A stretch of 64,000 nucleotides of DNA from Datisca glomerata. Lineage: Eukaryota > Streptophyta > Magnoliopsida > Cucurbitales > Datiscaceae. The stretch covers positions 1,597,279-1,661,278 of the forward strand of contig QANY01008651.1 of the NCBI GenBank assembly GCA_003255025.1, read 5' to 3'. The notes beneath the pieces were generated by a model, which was not told the DNA's origin, ran no database searches, and was given only the letters and a program-made list of their open reading frames with translations. This document shows positions 24,296-36,692 of the stretch, piece by piece; positions within the stretch are counted from its first letter, which is position 1, and each line of letters starts with the position of its first letter. Both the position numbers and the translations under genes were made by a program.

Positions 24296-25290
24296 GTTGC
24301 CCCTAGTCGAGGATAGAAGGCCTTATCTGCCCAGGTCTAAAGAATTCTTTATCCAGGTTTCTTGTCCGAACTAACTTTATGTGGTGATAAGCTAACGGCT
24401 CCACTCGTCTCCAGTAATTTACACTCGTGCCTAAAATTTGTCTAGTGGGGAGGCCCATGGTGAATGGAACTAATGGCCACGTGTTTTGTCGTAACTCGTC
24501 TGTCATGCGTGCGTCGTTTCACCTTTATTGCCATTTAAGGCCACTAATCTCTTGGGAGTAGGGGTAATAATGGTGTGTGGGTATGTGTAAAGGAGGGTGA
24601 GGGTCGCTAACTGTGAAGTCCGACTCATTGATGTTTCGCTTCATCCTTGTGGTCGTTTGATCTTCCGAAGTTTTCTCGTTAGTTCACGAGACTGCCGCTT
24701 ATTGGGCGTAGGATTGCCTCAACGATTGCAATCATGGGCTATCTTAATGCCCGTTAAATGAGCGGTTTCCTTTTTCAAGGCCTATAAATAGACAATTTTC
24801 CTCCTCATCTTCTTCATCTTTGCCTTCATGAAAGAGTCTAAAACTTTGCCAACCTTCATTTTTTCCCCCAGTTCATCTTTCATTCTTGGGAGAATAGTGG
24901 TCCTTCCCCTTCTGGGGCCTCCTCTGCCTAGGAGGCTTCTACTCGATTTTCCTTTCCATGTTTCCCTCTCGGTCGTCTTTTAAATGTCGTGCCTCATGGT
25001 CGTTGGTATTCCGTTCACAGAGATTTTCTTGTCATCGATAATCTTACGTGGTGAACCTTTTATCTTCGTTGGTTACCGACTTACAGTTGCAAAGCCCCTC
25101 TATTGTGAAGCATTACCCTTAGGGAAGGTTTGCAACCTAGATGGTAATATTGATCTTTGATCCGTAATGAAGCACTTTTACCGACTGCAACCCACTCCCT
25201 TCCTTCAGTGTCACCATACCCTTCTTTGACCACCTTTGTTATTTTGGACCTTCAGCTGCGTATTACAACGTGCTTTAGGAGTGGGTAAAG
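24296..25290 (-). mobile_element. LARD-A internal region, 3' part
   Basis: Internal sequence between the 3' LTR and the nested insertion at 25,291. No open polyprotein is present; only chance frames of fewer than 70 codons. Its continuity with 31,331-34,517 is shown by the TAAAG duplication bracketing the nested element. Confidence 0.7.
25286..25290. repeat. Target-site duplication TAAAG (left)
   Basis: TAAAG immediately precedes TGTTGG, the outer end of the nested LTR element, and is repeated at 31,326-31,330 after its CCAACA end. A 5-bp duplication is standard for LTR-retrotransposon integration. Confidence 0.92.
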
Positions 25291-27351
25291 TGTTGGAAAC
25301 GCGGCCCTCGTGCGGCGGAAGCTTGAGGATTTTATAAATTTATTAAAAATTAATCTTTTTCGATAAAAGAAAATAAACGCGACGCAACGGTTTCTAAAAT
25401 AAAAACTTTTATTGAAAAACTTTTTTCAATCATGATCCATTATATATTTATATATTAAATCTAAGACATACATGAATATGAATCATATACCTTTTGTAGT
25501 CTATATCAAAATTTCTCACAAACCAATGATCATGCTTTCCCACAAACAACGGGCTTCGAGATCCACACAAAGATCTTCCAAGTCAATCCTTAAATATAAT
25601 AAGACGTGTGTGTGCACGTAGAATAATTTAAAGACACTTTCTGTCTCTAGATGTACTCAACACATGAGATCTAGAGATTTACTAAGAATGATTAATTTAA
25701 TGAGACAATCCTCTAAGAGAATACGATGACTATTCTTTCAGAGTTTTTATTAACTTTTAATCATAGAGAAAGTTCACCCTGATAGCAATTGTATTCTCAA
25801 CACTCTGCCAACCCTGAGGCCATTAGAATAATATATATATTTTTAAGGCTCGCCATATTTTTAGGGATGGACGCAAAATAATATTTAATCACCAAATTGA
25901 CGTTGCAGTGGGACCCACTATAATTTGGTGCACAATTACAGTGCCACACGACACTGCAGTTGCCGTGAACTAACACAGTGCCTAATGACACTTTGTGCCA
26001 TGGCACTACAGTACTGTAGTGCCACGTGGCATTACAATAGTTCATGTCAGTCTTTGATTCTCAATCAGTGATTGACACGTGACAATTACAATGAATTAAA
26101 TATTTATTTTAGTAAGATAAATATTCACATATCAGTTAATTCAAAATTAACTTATTTGATTATCCCTAATCAACTAGCTTATCTGTTAGTTCACAAATAA
26201 CAGATTTAATTGATTCAAATTTTGAATTATTATCTAATAATAATTTAACATTATCTAATGTCACAAATTAGATATACTATCTCACTTATCGATAATTAAA
26301 AAAATTAATAGATAGAATTATTTATATATAATTTCTGAAAATTAATATAATTAATTAATCACACATAATTATGTACTTGCCCCAGAAATATAATTCATTT
26401 TGCAAGTTAGTCATTTTCTCATATTCTGAAATATTCACACCTTACAGTGTGTAGTATAGATGTGACTTGGGGATCATGGACCTATAATCCTAAGTTTCAA
26501 TAAATTAGATTATTAATTAAACTCTTTAATTAAATAATCTTATTTATTAATTTCATTATTACTTTACTATAACTATAGAACTGAACTAAGAGATTATAGA
26601 ATGTATTTACAGAGTATTCTCGTGTAGTCTATTGAGATAATCATTTCAAATAGTTTTATCCTCTAATTATTGGTTCGTAAATTAAAGCAGATCAAAATTA
26701 TCATTTTACCCTTATAATTACCTCTTGGTCATTAAGTACCATTAATTCACTAGTGAGTGGCTAATTTATAATCATATTATAAATTTAATCTCAATAACTA
26801 CTCAGTTCCAGAATCAACACTTCAGAAAATCAATATACAATCCGTTAAAAAAGCTTGGATTCCAAAATTTGTAAGATCATGTTCCCAACTATCCACATCA
26901 CTTTATCTCCAAAATAAAAGTCACTAGCTTGTTTTACAAAAAAAAACTTAACGAGTGAATCATAAGATCCAGTATACATGTATAGGAGTTCATGACTACT
27001 CAAGATTCAAGTTGATCTACATATGATCATCAGATTGATGTGTATTAAATCTTTATGATAGTAGGCAAGTTAGTAAATATATTAATTCATATCAATCATG
27101 TCATATATAATCTTATTATATAAAGTACATTCACTAAGATGTCTATCCGCATCAATGATCCGGATCTAGATCAGATGTATTCATAATACTTAGTGAACCG
27201 TACTAACAATCATTCATTAAATATTCCATACTTTAATTCAATATAATTGAAATAAATATCCAGAATTCAGAAAACTAAACGTGATGCATGAATGTAACAT
27301 ATTAAACACATAAATTTAACATTTACTAATCCACGATAAAATAACCTAACA
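25291..27351 (-). mobile_element. Nested LTR element: 3' LTR
   Basis: About 2.06 kb, directly repeated at 29,173-31,325 and again, as a solo copy on the other strand, at 36.7-38.7 kb. Shared blocks include GATCCATTATATATTTATAT, TGTATTCTCAA, CTTATCTGTTAGTTCACAAA and TGATCATCAG. Outer end TGTTGG at 25,291, inner end CTAACA at 27,351. At 25,900-26,045 it holds a cluster of short palindromes of the CACTACAGTAGTG type, including one perfect 24-bp palindrome at 26,001-26,024. Confidence 0.9.
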
Positions 27352-29172
27352 ATTAATGTGCTGCCTTAGGGTCAGTCAGATTAATCTTAGTCTGTCTATG
27401 AGACATTCTCATCCTTATTAATTAAAACTTAAAATATCTAATATTTTCTCTTTTAACAATAAAGTATCGCTAATTTGATCAAGTCACGATTATCCACACA
27501 AAGTTTAATTGTGACTTTGTGAGTGTAACCCATTATTTCATATTCTATGACTTGATTTAGAATACGCCGCCTGAGGATCAGTCAAAACTAAACTACATCA
27601 CTTAGTCATATCTTCTTAAGAAGTCCAACCTTGATATTGATACAGCTAAAAACTTTCCTTAGGTGGATGAAAACAAAGCCATCTTGAAGCCCTCACTGTG
27701 CCTCATGGTGTTGCATTAATAATGAAGACCATAGGTTATATTGACATGTCAACTTTCTCCCACTCACTATTTTTAGGATAATGTGTTTTTATATTAACTA
27801 ATCAATTAATTTTAAATTAATTACTAGTTAAAAAAAGATAACCCTATGAATTTGATTTTAATAGTTAATCTAATTTAATTTCATTTAACCTTCTAAAAAA
27901 CCTAAGTCAAAATTGGGCAAACTCAGCATAACTAATTAAATACATTCATCAAACTTTAATAAAACTTTTTTAATAAAGTTGGTTATCATAAATGTTACTA
28001 TAACTTTTAGAGTGGTGTGATAACTAAGTTTTAACTAATTAAAACCTAACAGTTTACATGCAATTGATTTCTCAAAATAATTCATATAACCATATTAGAA
28101 CAATTCTACTAAATCATGTTTCTACTAGTGAGATGCATGATTAAACAAAACTGTGTGAGATTTCATGTATGGCATGTGATCGATTAATGCATGATCATTT
28201 TATCAATCATATCAATAAACATTTATTTAACAACTAAATAAATTAACAATGGACCGAGTGACTATTGAGTATTTCTAAATTACAACCATTGAATATAAAG
28301 AAATAAAATTACAAAGAGGACTTCAAGATTACATATTTCCAAAATATTTCATTCTTCACCTGATGCCCATCTTCATAATCTTTAAGCTTTGAACAAAACC
28401 CTTTTAATTAGGAAAAATTATTTTTCTTAATTAGGAAAAACAATTTATTGACTTAGTCAAACTTGAGTCAAACTCAATCAATTAATTAATATTTAACTTT
28501 CATAAAATTAAAGATTAAAAAAATAATATTAAAATTACATTAATTTCAAAATTTTAAAAATAAAAGATAGAGTTAGGGTTAGGGTTTTCATAAAACTCTA
28601 CAGTGATAAGATAAGTTGGTATCATGGTTTCTGCGAAACTTCCCTAGCTATGACAACAGTTGCCACTGACGAGAGGAATCTCCCACCGCCACCCTCACCA
28701 CCGATCAACCCCACCCATCACCGACCACCATCGTCGGTCGCTGTCAGCCACCATTCACAATTGCCGGCCATCGTCGGAGTCAATTTTCTGGCAAGCTCCT
28801 CGCCGGAGCTGATTTTTCCGATGGCGTTACCACAAGAAATAGGATTTCCCTAGGAATTCCTATTTCTTTTCTTTTTCCTCCATGTTCGTCTCATGTGTTC
28901 TTCATATTCACGCAATCGGAATAATTACAATTTAATATTCAAAATAAAATTATAAAAAATTTTATGTCTCAAAACGGCTTACATAAGATCTAAGGAAAAA
29001 TTAAAGAACAAAGCCTAACTTAATAATTACCATACAATTAACGATCCATTATTTAACCATATATTCAAAAAATCCATTCATTCATACATATCAAATATAT
29101 TATGAATAATACAAGAAAACCTACACAATATTTAATACATAAATATACAAAGACCGATCTAATACCAATAGT
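27352..29172 (-). mobile_element. Nested LTR element: short non-coding internal region
   Basis: Only 1.8 kb lies between the two LTRs and it has no gag or pol domain, so the element is non-autonomous (LARD/TRIM class). On the minus strand, just inside the 5' LTR (about 29,160-29,172), TTGGTATTAGATC resembles TGGTATCAGAGC, the initiator-Met tRNA primer-binding site, which fixes the orientation. A Pro/Ser/His-rich frame at 28,650-28,853 on the opposite strand is probably not a gene. Confidence 0.8.
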
Positions 29173-31325
29173 TGGTAACGGGACATTCACGCGGTGGAAG
29201 CGTGAGGCTTTTGAAAATTTGTTAAAAATGAATCTTTTTTTATAAAAGAAAATAAACGCAACGCAACGGTTTCTAAAATAAAAAATTTTATTGAAAAACT
29301 TTTTTCAATCATGATCCATTATATATTTATATATTAAATATATATACCTCTTGTAATATATATCAAGCGTCCTCGCAAACCAATAATCCTGCGTTCACAT
29401 GAACAATGAACTTCTAGATCCACACTAAGATTTTCTAAGTCAGTCCTCAAACACACTAGGATGTGTATGGGCACGCAAAACAATTCAAAGACACTTTTTT
29501 TGTCTTCAGATGTAGTCAACACATGAGATCTAGATATTTACTGAGAATGATTAATTTAGTGAGACAATCCTCTGAGAGAATACGATGATTCTTCTTTCAA
29601 AGTTTTTATGAACTTTTAATCAAAGAGAAAGTTCACTCTGATAGCAATTGTATTCTCAAAACTCTCCCAACTCTGAGACCATTAGAATAATATCTATCTA
29701 TCTATCTATCTATATATATATATATTTTTAGGCTCATCATATTTTTAGGGATATACACAAAATAACATCTAATCACCAAATTACCATTGTAGTGAGACCC
29801 ACTATAATTTGGTGCATAATTGCAGTGCCACACGACCCTGCAATTACCGTGCCTCACGGCACTACTGTAGGCACTAAGTACTGCACGCTCACTACTGTAG
29901 TGCTGTGTGGCACTACAGTAGTTCATGTCAATTTCTGATTCCCAATCAGTGATTGACACGTGATAATTATTACGAATTAAATATTTATTTTAATGAAAAA
30001 CATATCCACATACCTGTTAATTCAAAATTAACTTATCTGATTATCCTTATCGACTAGCTTATCTGTTAGTTCACAAATAACAGATTTAGTTTATTCAATT
30101 TTTGAATTATTATCTAATAATAATTTAACATTATCTAATTTCACAAATTAGACATACTGTCTTACATCGATAATTAAAAAATTAATCGATATAATTATTT
30201 ATATATAATTTCTAAAAACTAATTTAAATAATTAATTCTTAATTAATTAATCACACGTAATTATCTCATTATTATTTACTTGCCCCATAAATATAATTCA
30301 TTTTACAAGTTAGTCTTTTTCTAATGTCTTGAAATATTCACACCCTAAACTTTATAGTACAGATGTGACTTGAGTACCATTGACCTATAATGCTAAGATT
30401 TAATAAACTATATTATTAATTAAACTATTTAATTAAATAATCTTATTTATTAATTCAGATATTACTCCATTATAAATATAGAATTACATTTTTTGAAATT
30501 ATAGAATGTATTTACAGAATATTCTCATGTAGTCCATTGATATAATTATTTCATGTAATTTTATCTTCCAATTATTAGTTCGTGAATTATAACCGGTCAA
30601 AATTATCGTTTTACCCTTCTAATTACCTATTAATCCTTAAGTACCATTAATTCACTAGTGAATGGCTAATTTATAATCATATTATAAATTTGAGTTCAAT
30701 AACCATTCAATTCCGGAATCAATATTTAAGGGAACAAATATACGAGTCGTTAGGAAATCTTGAATTCCAAGTCCTGTAAGATCATGTTCACAACCATCCA
30801 TATTGCTGAAACTCCAAAATAAAAGTCACTAGCCTGTTTTACAAACAAACCTTAATGAGTGAATCAAAAGATCCAATTGACATGTATAAGAGTTTATGAC
30901 TACTCAGGATTCAGATTCATCTACATATGATCATCAGGTTGATGTGCATTAAATCTTTATGAAAACGATAAGTTAATAAAGATATCAATTCGCATTGGTC
31001 ATGTCATATATAATCCTACTATATAAAGTACATTCACTAAGATATCTATCCACATCAATGATCAGGATCTAGATTACATGCATTCATAATGCTTGGTGAA
31101 CCGTGCTAGCAGTCATTCATTAAAGATTCTCTACTTTAATATCTATGATCTTAATCATCTCGTACTAATATAAGATCATAGTCTCATTAATGAATATGAA
31201 ATTTTCAGATATTCATATAAATTATTCAACAGTAATTTAAAAGAACAATTATAAGAAGAATGTAATTTTATTAAATTTTATATTAAAATGTCAATACACA
31301 TGTTTTGAAGGCATTACCCCCAACA
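29173..31325 (-). mobile_element. Nested LTR element: 5' LTR
   Basis: About 2.15 kb, homologous to 25,291-27,351 over nearly its whole length. On the minus strand it runs TGTTGGGGGTAATGCC to ...CGTTACCAAC. It contains a (TATC)n/(TA)n microsatellite at 29,691-29,727 and a palindrome-rich block at 29,820-29,935. The two LTRs have many substitutions and indels, so the insertion is old. Confidence 0.9.
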
Positions 31326-31330
31326 TAAAG
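31326..31330. repeat. Target-site duplication TAAAG (right)
   Basis: Matches the TAAAG at 25,286-25,290 exactly, which defines the nested element as 6,035 bp. Confidence 0.92.
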
Positions 31331-34300
31331 TAGCCTTTGACTCACATCGTTTGGGTTCATCTCGAACTCGGGCGTGGTGGCTTCCTTCCTTGCTCACCTT
31401 GTGGGAGAGGTTGAGGCATTTTTCGTCTTTAACTCAGAAATGGCGTGTTGCCCGTGGGTTGAGTCCCATTTTGGCTTGACTCGGTGTGGGCCTCAGACTA
31501 AGTCACCGTGATCCTAGATCTTTGGTCGATCAGAAACCAGAGTCTTCAAGACCTCATAAAAGTTCAAGAAAGCTATGGAGACCCTGCGACCATCGGCCCC
31601 GAGTTGGGGGGGGGGGGGTTTGTACTTTTATGTCACCCGAAAAAGGAAGTTCGCCCTCTTCCTGACGAGGAGATTTTTGTAATTTTTCCTTGTATTTGTA
31701 ATCATTTCTCCTCATTAATGAGAATGAATTTTCTTTAATAATTTTGACTCCTTCTTTGGCTCTACTCTTGTTAAGAGTGCCCTAAGCACTAGTTTTTGTT
31801 GGCCTGAGTTACGGAGTTACTTAGACCCCAAGCTTAAATGGGTCTTACAACGGACTTGATCCTTTTTGTCAAGCTACCCCTTTTGAGGGAAGTTGGGTCA
31901 TACAAATCTGTTATAATCTTTAAGTTTTCGTGTGCTCCCATTTGAGAGGTCTGTTCGGGCGGACCTGCTTCAAATTGGTAGTTTAATTTCTTTTCTGTCG
32001 TTTTAGTCAAGTATCCTTTCTCTTGGCTAGGCATTTTCTTGGCCTAACGAGTTAGAATACAAGCCAAACTCCTTTCTTTTCTTTTCTTTGGCATCTAGCT
32101 AGGCTTTCTTGCTCTATTTAGAGCTTTTCCTCAATCTCGTCTGGCGAGCTAGAGTGCTTCGTCAGACATCACTTACCTTTGGTTTCTAGTTAGGCCTTCC
32201 TACTCTAGCTGGGGCCCTATTCTCGTTTGGCGAGCTTGGTTGCTCGATTTACATCACTTTTTATCTTATCCAGCCAGACATTATTACTCTGGCTAGATCC
32301 TTATTCTCGTCTGGCAAGTTTGGGCGCTCAACATACATCACTTTTTACCTTGTCCAGCTAGGCTTTCCTACTTTGACTAGGTCTACTTGTTTGGTGAGCT
32401 TGAGTGCTCAAAAGACATCATTTTTAACTTATCTAGCCAGACACTTCTACTATAGCTAGATCCTTATTCCCATTTGGTGAGCTTGGGTACTCGGCATACA
32501 TCGCCTTTTACCTTATCCAGCCAGGCATTCCTGCTCTGGCTAAATCTCTATTCTCGCATGGAAAGCTTGGGTGCCCGACATACATTTCTTTATACCTTAT
32601 CCAACCAAACATTCATGTTCTAGCTAGATCCTTATTCCCATCTGGCGAGCTTGGGTGCTCGGCATATATCACTTTTTTACATATCAAGCCAGACTTTCCT
32701 ACTCTGGCTAGATCTTTGTTCCCGTCTAGCGAGCTTGTGTGCTCGATATACATTACTTTTTAACTTATCTAGCCAGACATTCCTGCTCTGGTTAAATTAT
32801 TATTCTCATCTGCCGAGCTTGGGTGCTCGACATACATCACTTTTTACCTTGTCTAGCCAGACAATCCTGTCCTGGCTAGATCCTTATTTCTGTCTAGCGA
32901 GCTTGGGTGCTCGACAAACATCACTTTTGAATCCCGCCTGGTGAGTTAGATCGCCATACCAGAGATCACTCTTTAATCCCATCAGGTGAGCTAGATTGTC
33001 GCACAAGACATCACTTTTTAATCCTTTGTCGTACATCATTGAAGAATCAGTTCTTTCTTTTAATTGACAAATGTTACTGTGTACACGATCTCAGTCGTCT
33101 ATAACACCTTGGTGTTGGCCATTTTACAAAAGAGATTGCCTCTTCTGCTTCGACTAGGGTAGGGTCGAGGTGGAGTACTAAAGATTATCGGGTATCTCAT
33201 TACAAGAGCAGCCACCTTACATGCCTTATTGGATACTCCATGAGCTTTTCCGGGTCTCATCTTTGCTTCCTTGATGATACTCCATGAGCTTTCTGTTTCG
33301 CTCATGGATAATTGTTAATTCATCCTGAACTATCTTCTCCAGCTGGTCTGGTGGGTGAATGATCCTTCTGGTTTTTCAAGTTCTTCCTAGGACTACTCTT
33401 CGGGTAATTCACCGGTCATGGGCTCCTTTATTCCTGTGGGTTCCTATGATTCAAGCGGGCATCTAAGAGGAGCATAATCGTGTGTTACACCGTTAAAAAC
33501 TTGATTCGCTTGAAGGCTAGTGGAAAAAGTCTTGACTACCCTCATGTTCTTATAGGGGCCTCAGGTTAGGCTTGGCCTATGAACCCATGCACAAATTTTT
33601 CCAAGATCTATCCTTCCATTTTTCCCAAGGTGGGAGGCGAGAACTAGGAGCTGTATGGCCCAGATTCATGAAACATGGCTTGTATTCGTCGTATCCATGA
33701 TCATTCTTGTGATTCAACTAGGAATGATCTCAAGCATGTTTACTCACATAGCGCTACGTCCCACTTATGCAGCAACTTTACAAAATTGTTGGTGGCCAAA
33801 GGGATGCCAAGAAGTTAAAAGAGGGCATAAAAACTACCTCGCCAATGGTGGCTTGCTGATGTTACCTCATCTTCTACGGCGGATCACATATCACCTCTGA
33901 AAGATTCTTCGAAGGTCTTTGCTTTCATTTGTTCTTCAGGCTCCTTGTTCTCCTCCATCTGGCAGCATTGTGGGTATCCATGCACACACCAAAGGTTTCT
34001 TAACAGGGTGTCCTTCTTCCGAGCCCCTCCAATTACGCTGCTCTTTATTTTATCTTCTTGGGCTAACCCCAACTAGAGCCTCCACCAATAATGGCGGCTC
34101 CATCTTTCGAAGTATAGATTTGCTTTAGTCCTGGTTTCCTCTGAGTTAGGATGTCATCTCGACCCTTCTCATATGGTTTCCCCTCGTGGTTCTCCGAAGG
34201 TGTAATGACTCCACCAGTGAGCCTTTTGGCAATGGGTGAGGATCATTTCTATGCAAGAATCCTCCACGATTTGGGCAAGTGTCAGCGTGCCTGTCTTCAT

Positions 34301-34517
34301 TTTGTTGATTACCCCAGAGGGTGCGACCATGATATCCCTTTTCTTTCGTTGTGTGATCACCACATTAGTAGGGAGTCCTTCCCTAGGTGAGGAGGAGGGC
34401 GGGTTTCCCCTCTCGCCCAAGGCCTCACCAGAGTAGGGCGAGAACATCAGATTGATTTTCTCTTTGTGGAGGAGTAAATGTTTCAATTGTTTAGAAAGGG
34501 AACGGTTTTGATGTAAC
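31331..34517 (-). mobile_element. LARD-A internal region, 5' part
   Basis: Internal DNA of the large non-autonomous element. A degraded minus-strand frame (34,486-34,169) reads VITQRKKRDIMVAPSGV, TGTLTLAQIVEDSC and FGEPRGETI. It aligns with the plus-strand frame at 59,170-59,360 in LARD-B (RRTKKNMVAVTSKVTRRGRN, GTLVVARIVVVSS, NPGGNPSGKG), probably a gag or leader remnant. No RT or integrase is present. A 10-bp G run lies near 31,610-31,620. Confidence 0.75.
32090..32935. repeat. 84-bp tandem repeat array in LARD-A
   Basis: About ten copies of an approximately 84-bp unit, spaced 79-85 bp. Each holds TCTGGCGAGCTTGGGTGCTC, an ACATCACTTTTTA block and CTGGCTAGATCCTTATTC. Copies are diverged. On the plus strand the period keeps a 28-codon frame open across the later units (32,651-32,944), but there is no evidence that it is translated. 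Confidence 0.9.
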
Positions 34518-35030
34518 TGTTGAAGGCGAAAATCTCAACAGCAATGTTGCATGCGACCTCCTCCATGCGTGGAAATCCTCTTGGTCAGTAAATCTGCAAA
34601 ACATAAATAAATTCTCCTGAGACACGATGACTGGCCTTGATTGGACTGGTGAGAGGCGACCTTTGACATAAAGTGGCAGACTTTAAATGTTGATGTGCTT
34701 TCGAGGTGACCAGACGGGGGATGATTTGACATTCTGCTATGATGATTGGACTCGTTAGGGATTCGAGCCTATGAGAAGGTGTCACTTGAGATGTTACTTT
34801 CGGCGAGTAATGATGCCCCTAACACTTGGGGTTATCCAAGTCCTCTCCACGATCTCCAGTCTTGTTGTCCTTTATATGCTCAGGTTTGTGCAACCCGATC
34901 TTCCTTGGGACCGACCAGGTGAGGTCAGCCGCTTCCTTCCAGGTGGTCAAACCTTAGAACCTTTTCTTAGAGTAACCTTCTCAGCGCGATATGGCACACG
35001 TCGTAGCATTATTGGTGGTTAGGAAACCCA
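34518..35030 (-). mobile_element. LARD-A 5' LTR (internally deleted)
   Basis: Same orientation and sequence as 23,578-24,295 but about 200 bp shorter because the block between AAACATAAA and GAGACACGATGACTG is missing. On the minus strand it ends ...CTTCAACA and is followed by GTTACATC, a degenerate counterpart of the GTTGCCGTCGTCTGTGAG primer-binding region in LARD-B. Confidence 0.8.
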
Positions 35031-35094
35031 TATTAGTGAGTCAACAATTTCATCCGGCATGCGTAGTTTTGATTTTCCAGTGGATTTACATCTT

Positions 35095-35745
<651 letters not shown>

Positions 35746-36692
35746 TATTCATATTAAACATAAGTTCTATTTCAAGTAATACTGAGCCTATTATGAATCT
35801 TTTCTCTGTTTTTTATTTGTGATTTAGTGGTTAGTCCTTGAATTTAGAAACAATACAAAAGTAGAATAACAAAAATTGAATAATCAATATTCGCTATGCA
35901 CACATTATTGTTCTTGCATTAGACTTAAATGATCATTCTTAACCTAATTACAAGAATGAGGCTTTCATCGAATACTATGTACTACTGTTACTGGACGACT
36001 AACCAATTCTTTAAAATGAAAAAGAAAAGAATTCCAACAAAAATACACGTAAAACAAAAAAGGAATATTTTCAGATTTCACATCGAATTGCATTATGGAA
36101 ATATGAGAATCCCCATCATGAATTATTATAAACCAATCCCACATTTTCTCAATCTTAGAGGTCTAGCCCGAAGCCAATGGATACTATATTGACGATCTTA
36201 CAAAGATGGAAGATAAGTTAATTTGACGGTCAAATGTGAACCTGTCACCCACATTTTTCGGGTTTAATCCTTTAATTAAGATCTGAACATGCTCAAATTT
36301 ATAAATAATTTATGAAATCAGAAAGCATGTTGATATTTATTCATTTTAGACACGGCAGACCTTATTAAAAAGAGGCATATTTTGTGTATTAAAATGAAAT
36401 CCATAGCATAATCTTTCAGCCAAAGCTTAAAAATCGAAGGACAATATTAAAGAGAATATTCAACCCTTTCAATTATTCAATTTTTGTTAATAGAGATTCA
36501 GTTTCTCAATCAGTCGGTACATGTATTTCATAGAATTATAAAAGAACATACATAGGTTGATGGACGCCACTGCTGAAGAAGACTTTCTCATCTATTTGTG
36601 GCTTTTAAAGGTTCCAATACTTTATTTCCTATAATTTCTAACTGCATGTTTTATTATTTTTCTTTCGTACTAGATCGATGTTATTTTCGTTG
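35746..36692. other. Unassigned AT-rich DNA, possibly more organelle sequence
   Basis: No protein that I recognise. The stretch at 36,090-36,200 has slightly more balanced composition and could be organelle spacer DNA continuing the plastid insertion, but I cannot prove it. Confidence 0.35.

Noticed and set aside
28571..28590. GTTAGGGTTAGGGTTTT telomere-like motif
   Set aside because: Only two to three units inside a retroelement; a common telobox-like sequence, not an interstitial telomere.
28650..28853. Pro/Ser/His-rich 67-codon frame in the nested element
   Set aside because: Low complexity, opposite to the element's orientation, and the region lacks any gag or pol match.
32651..32944. 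Repetitive 97-codon frame
   Set aside because: Produced by the 84-bp period being a multiple of three; no sign of translation.
35929..36192. 87-codon frame right of the plastid insertion
   Set aside because: No similarity to a known plastid protein that I can recognise; may be organelle spacer DNA but unproven.
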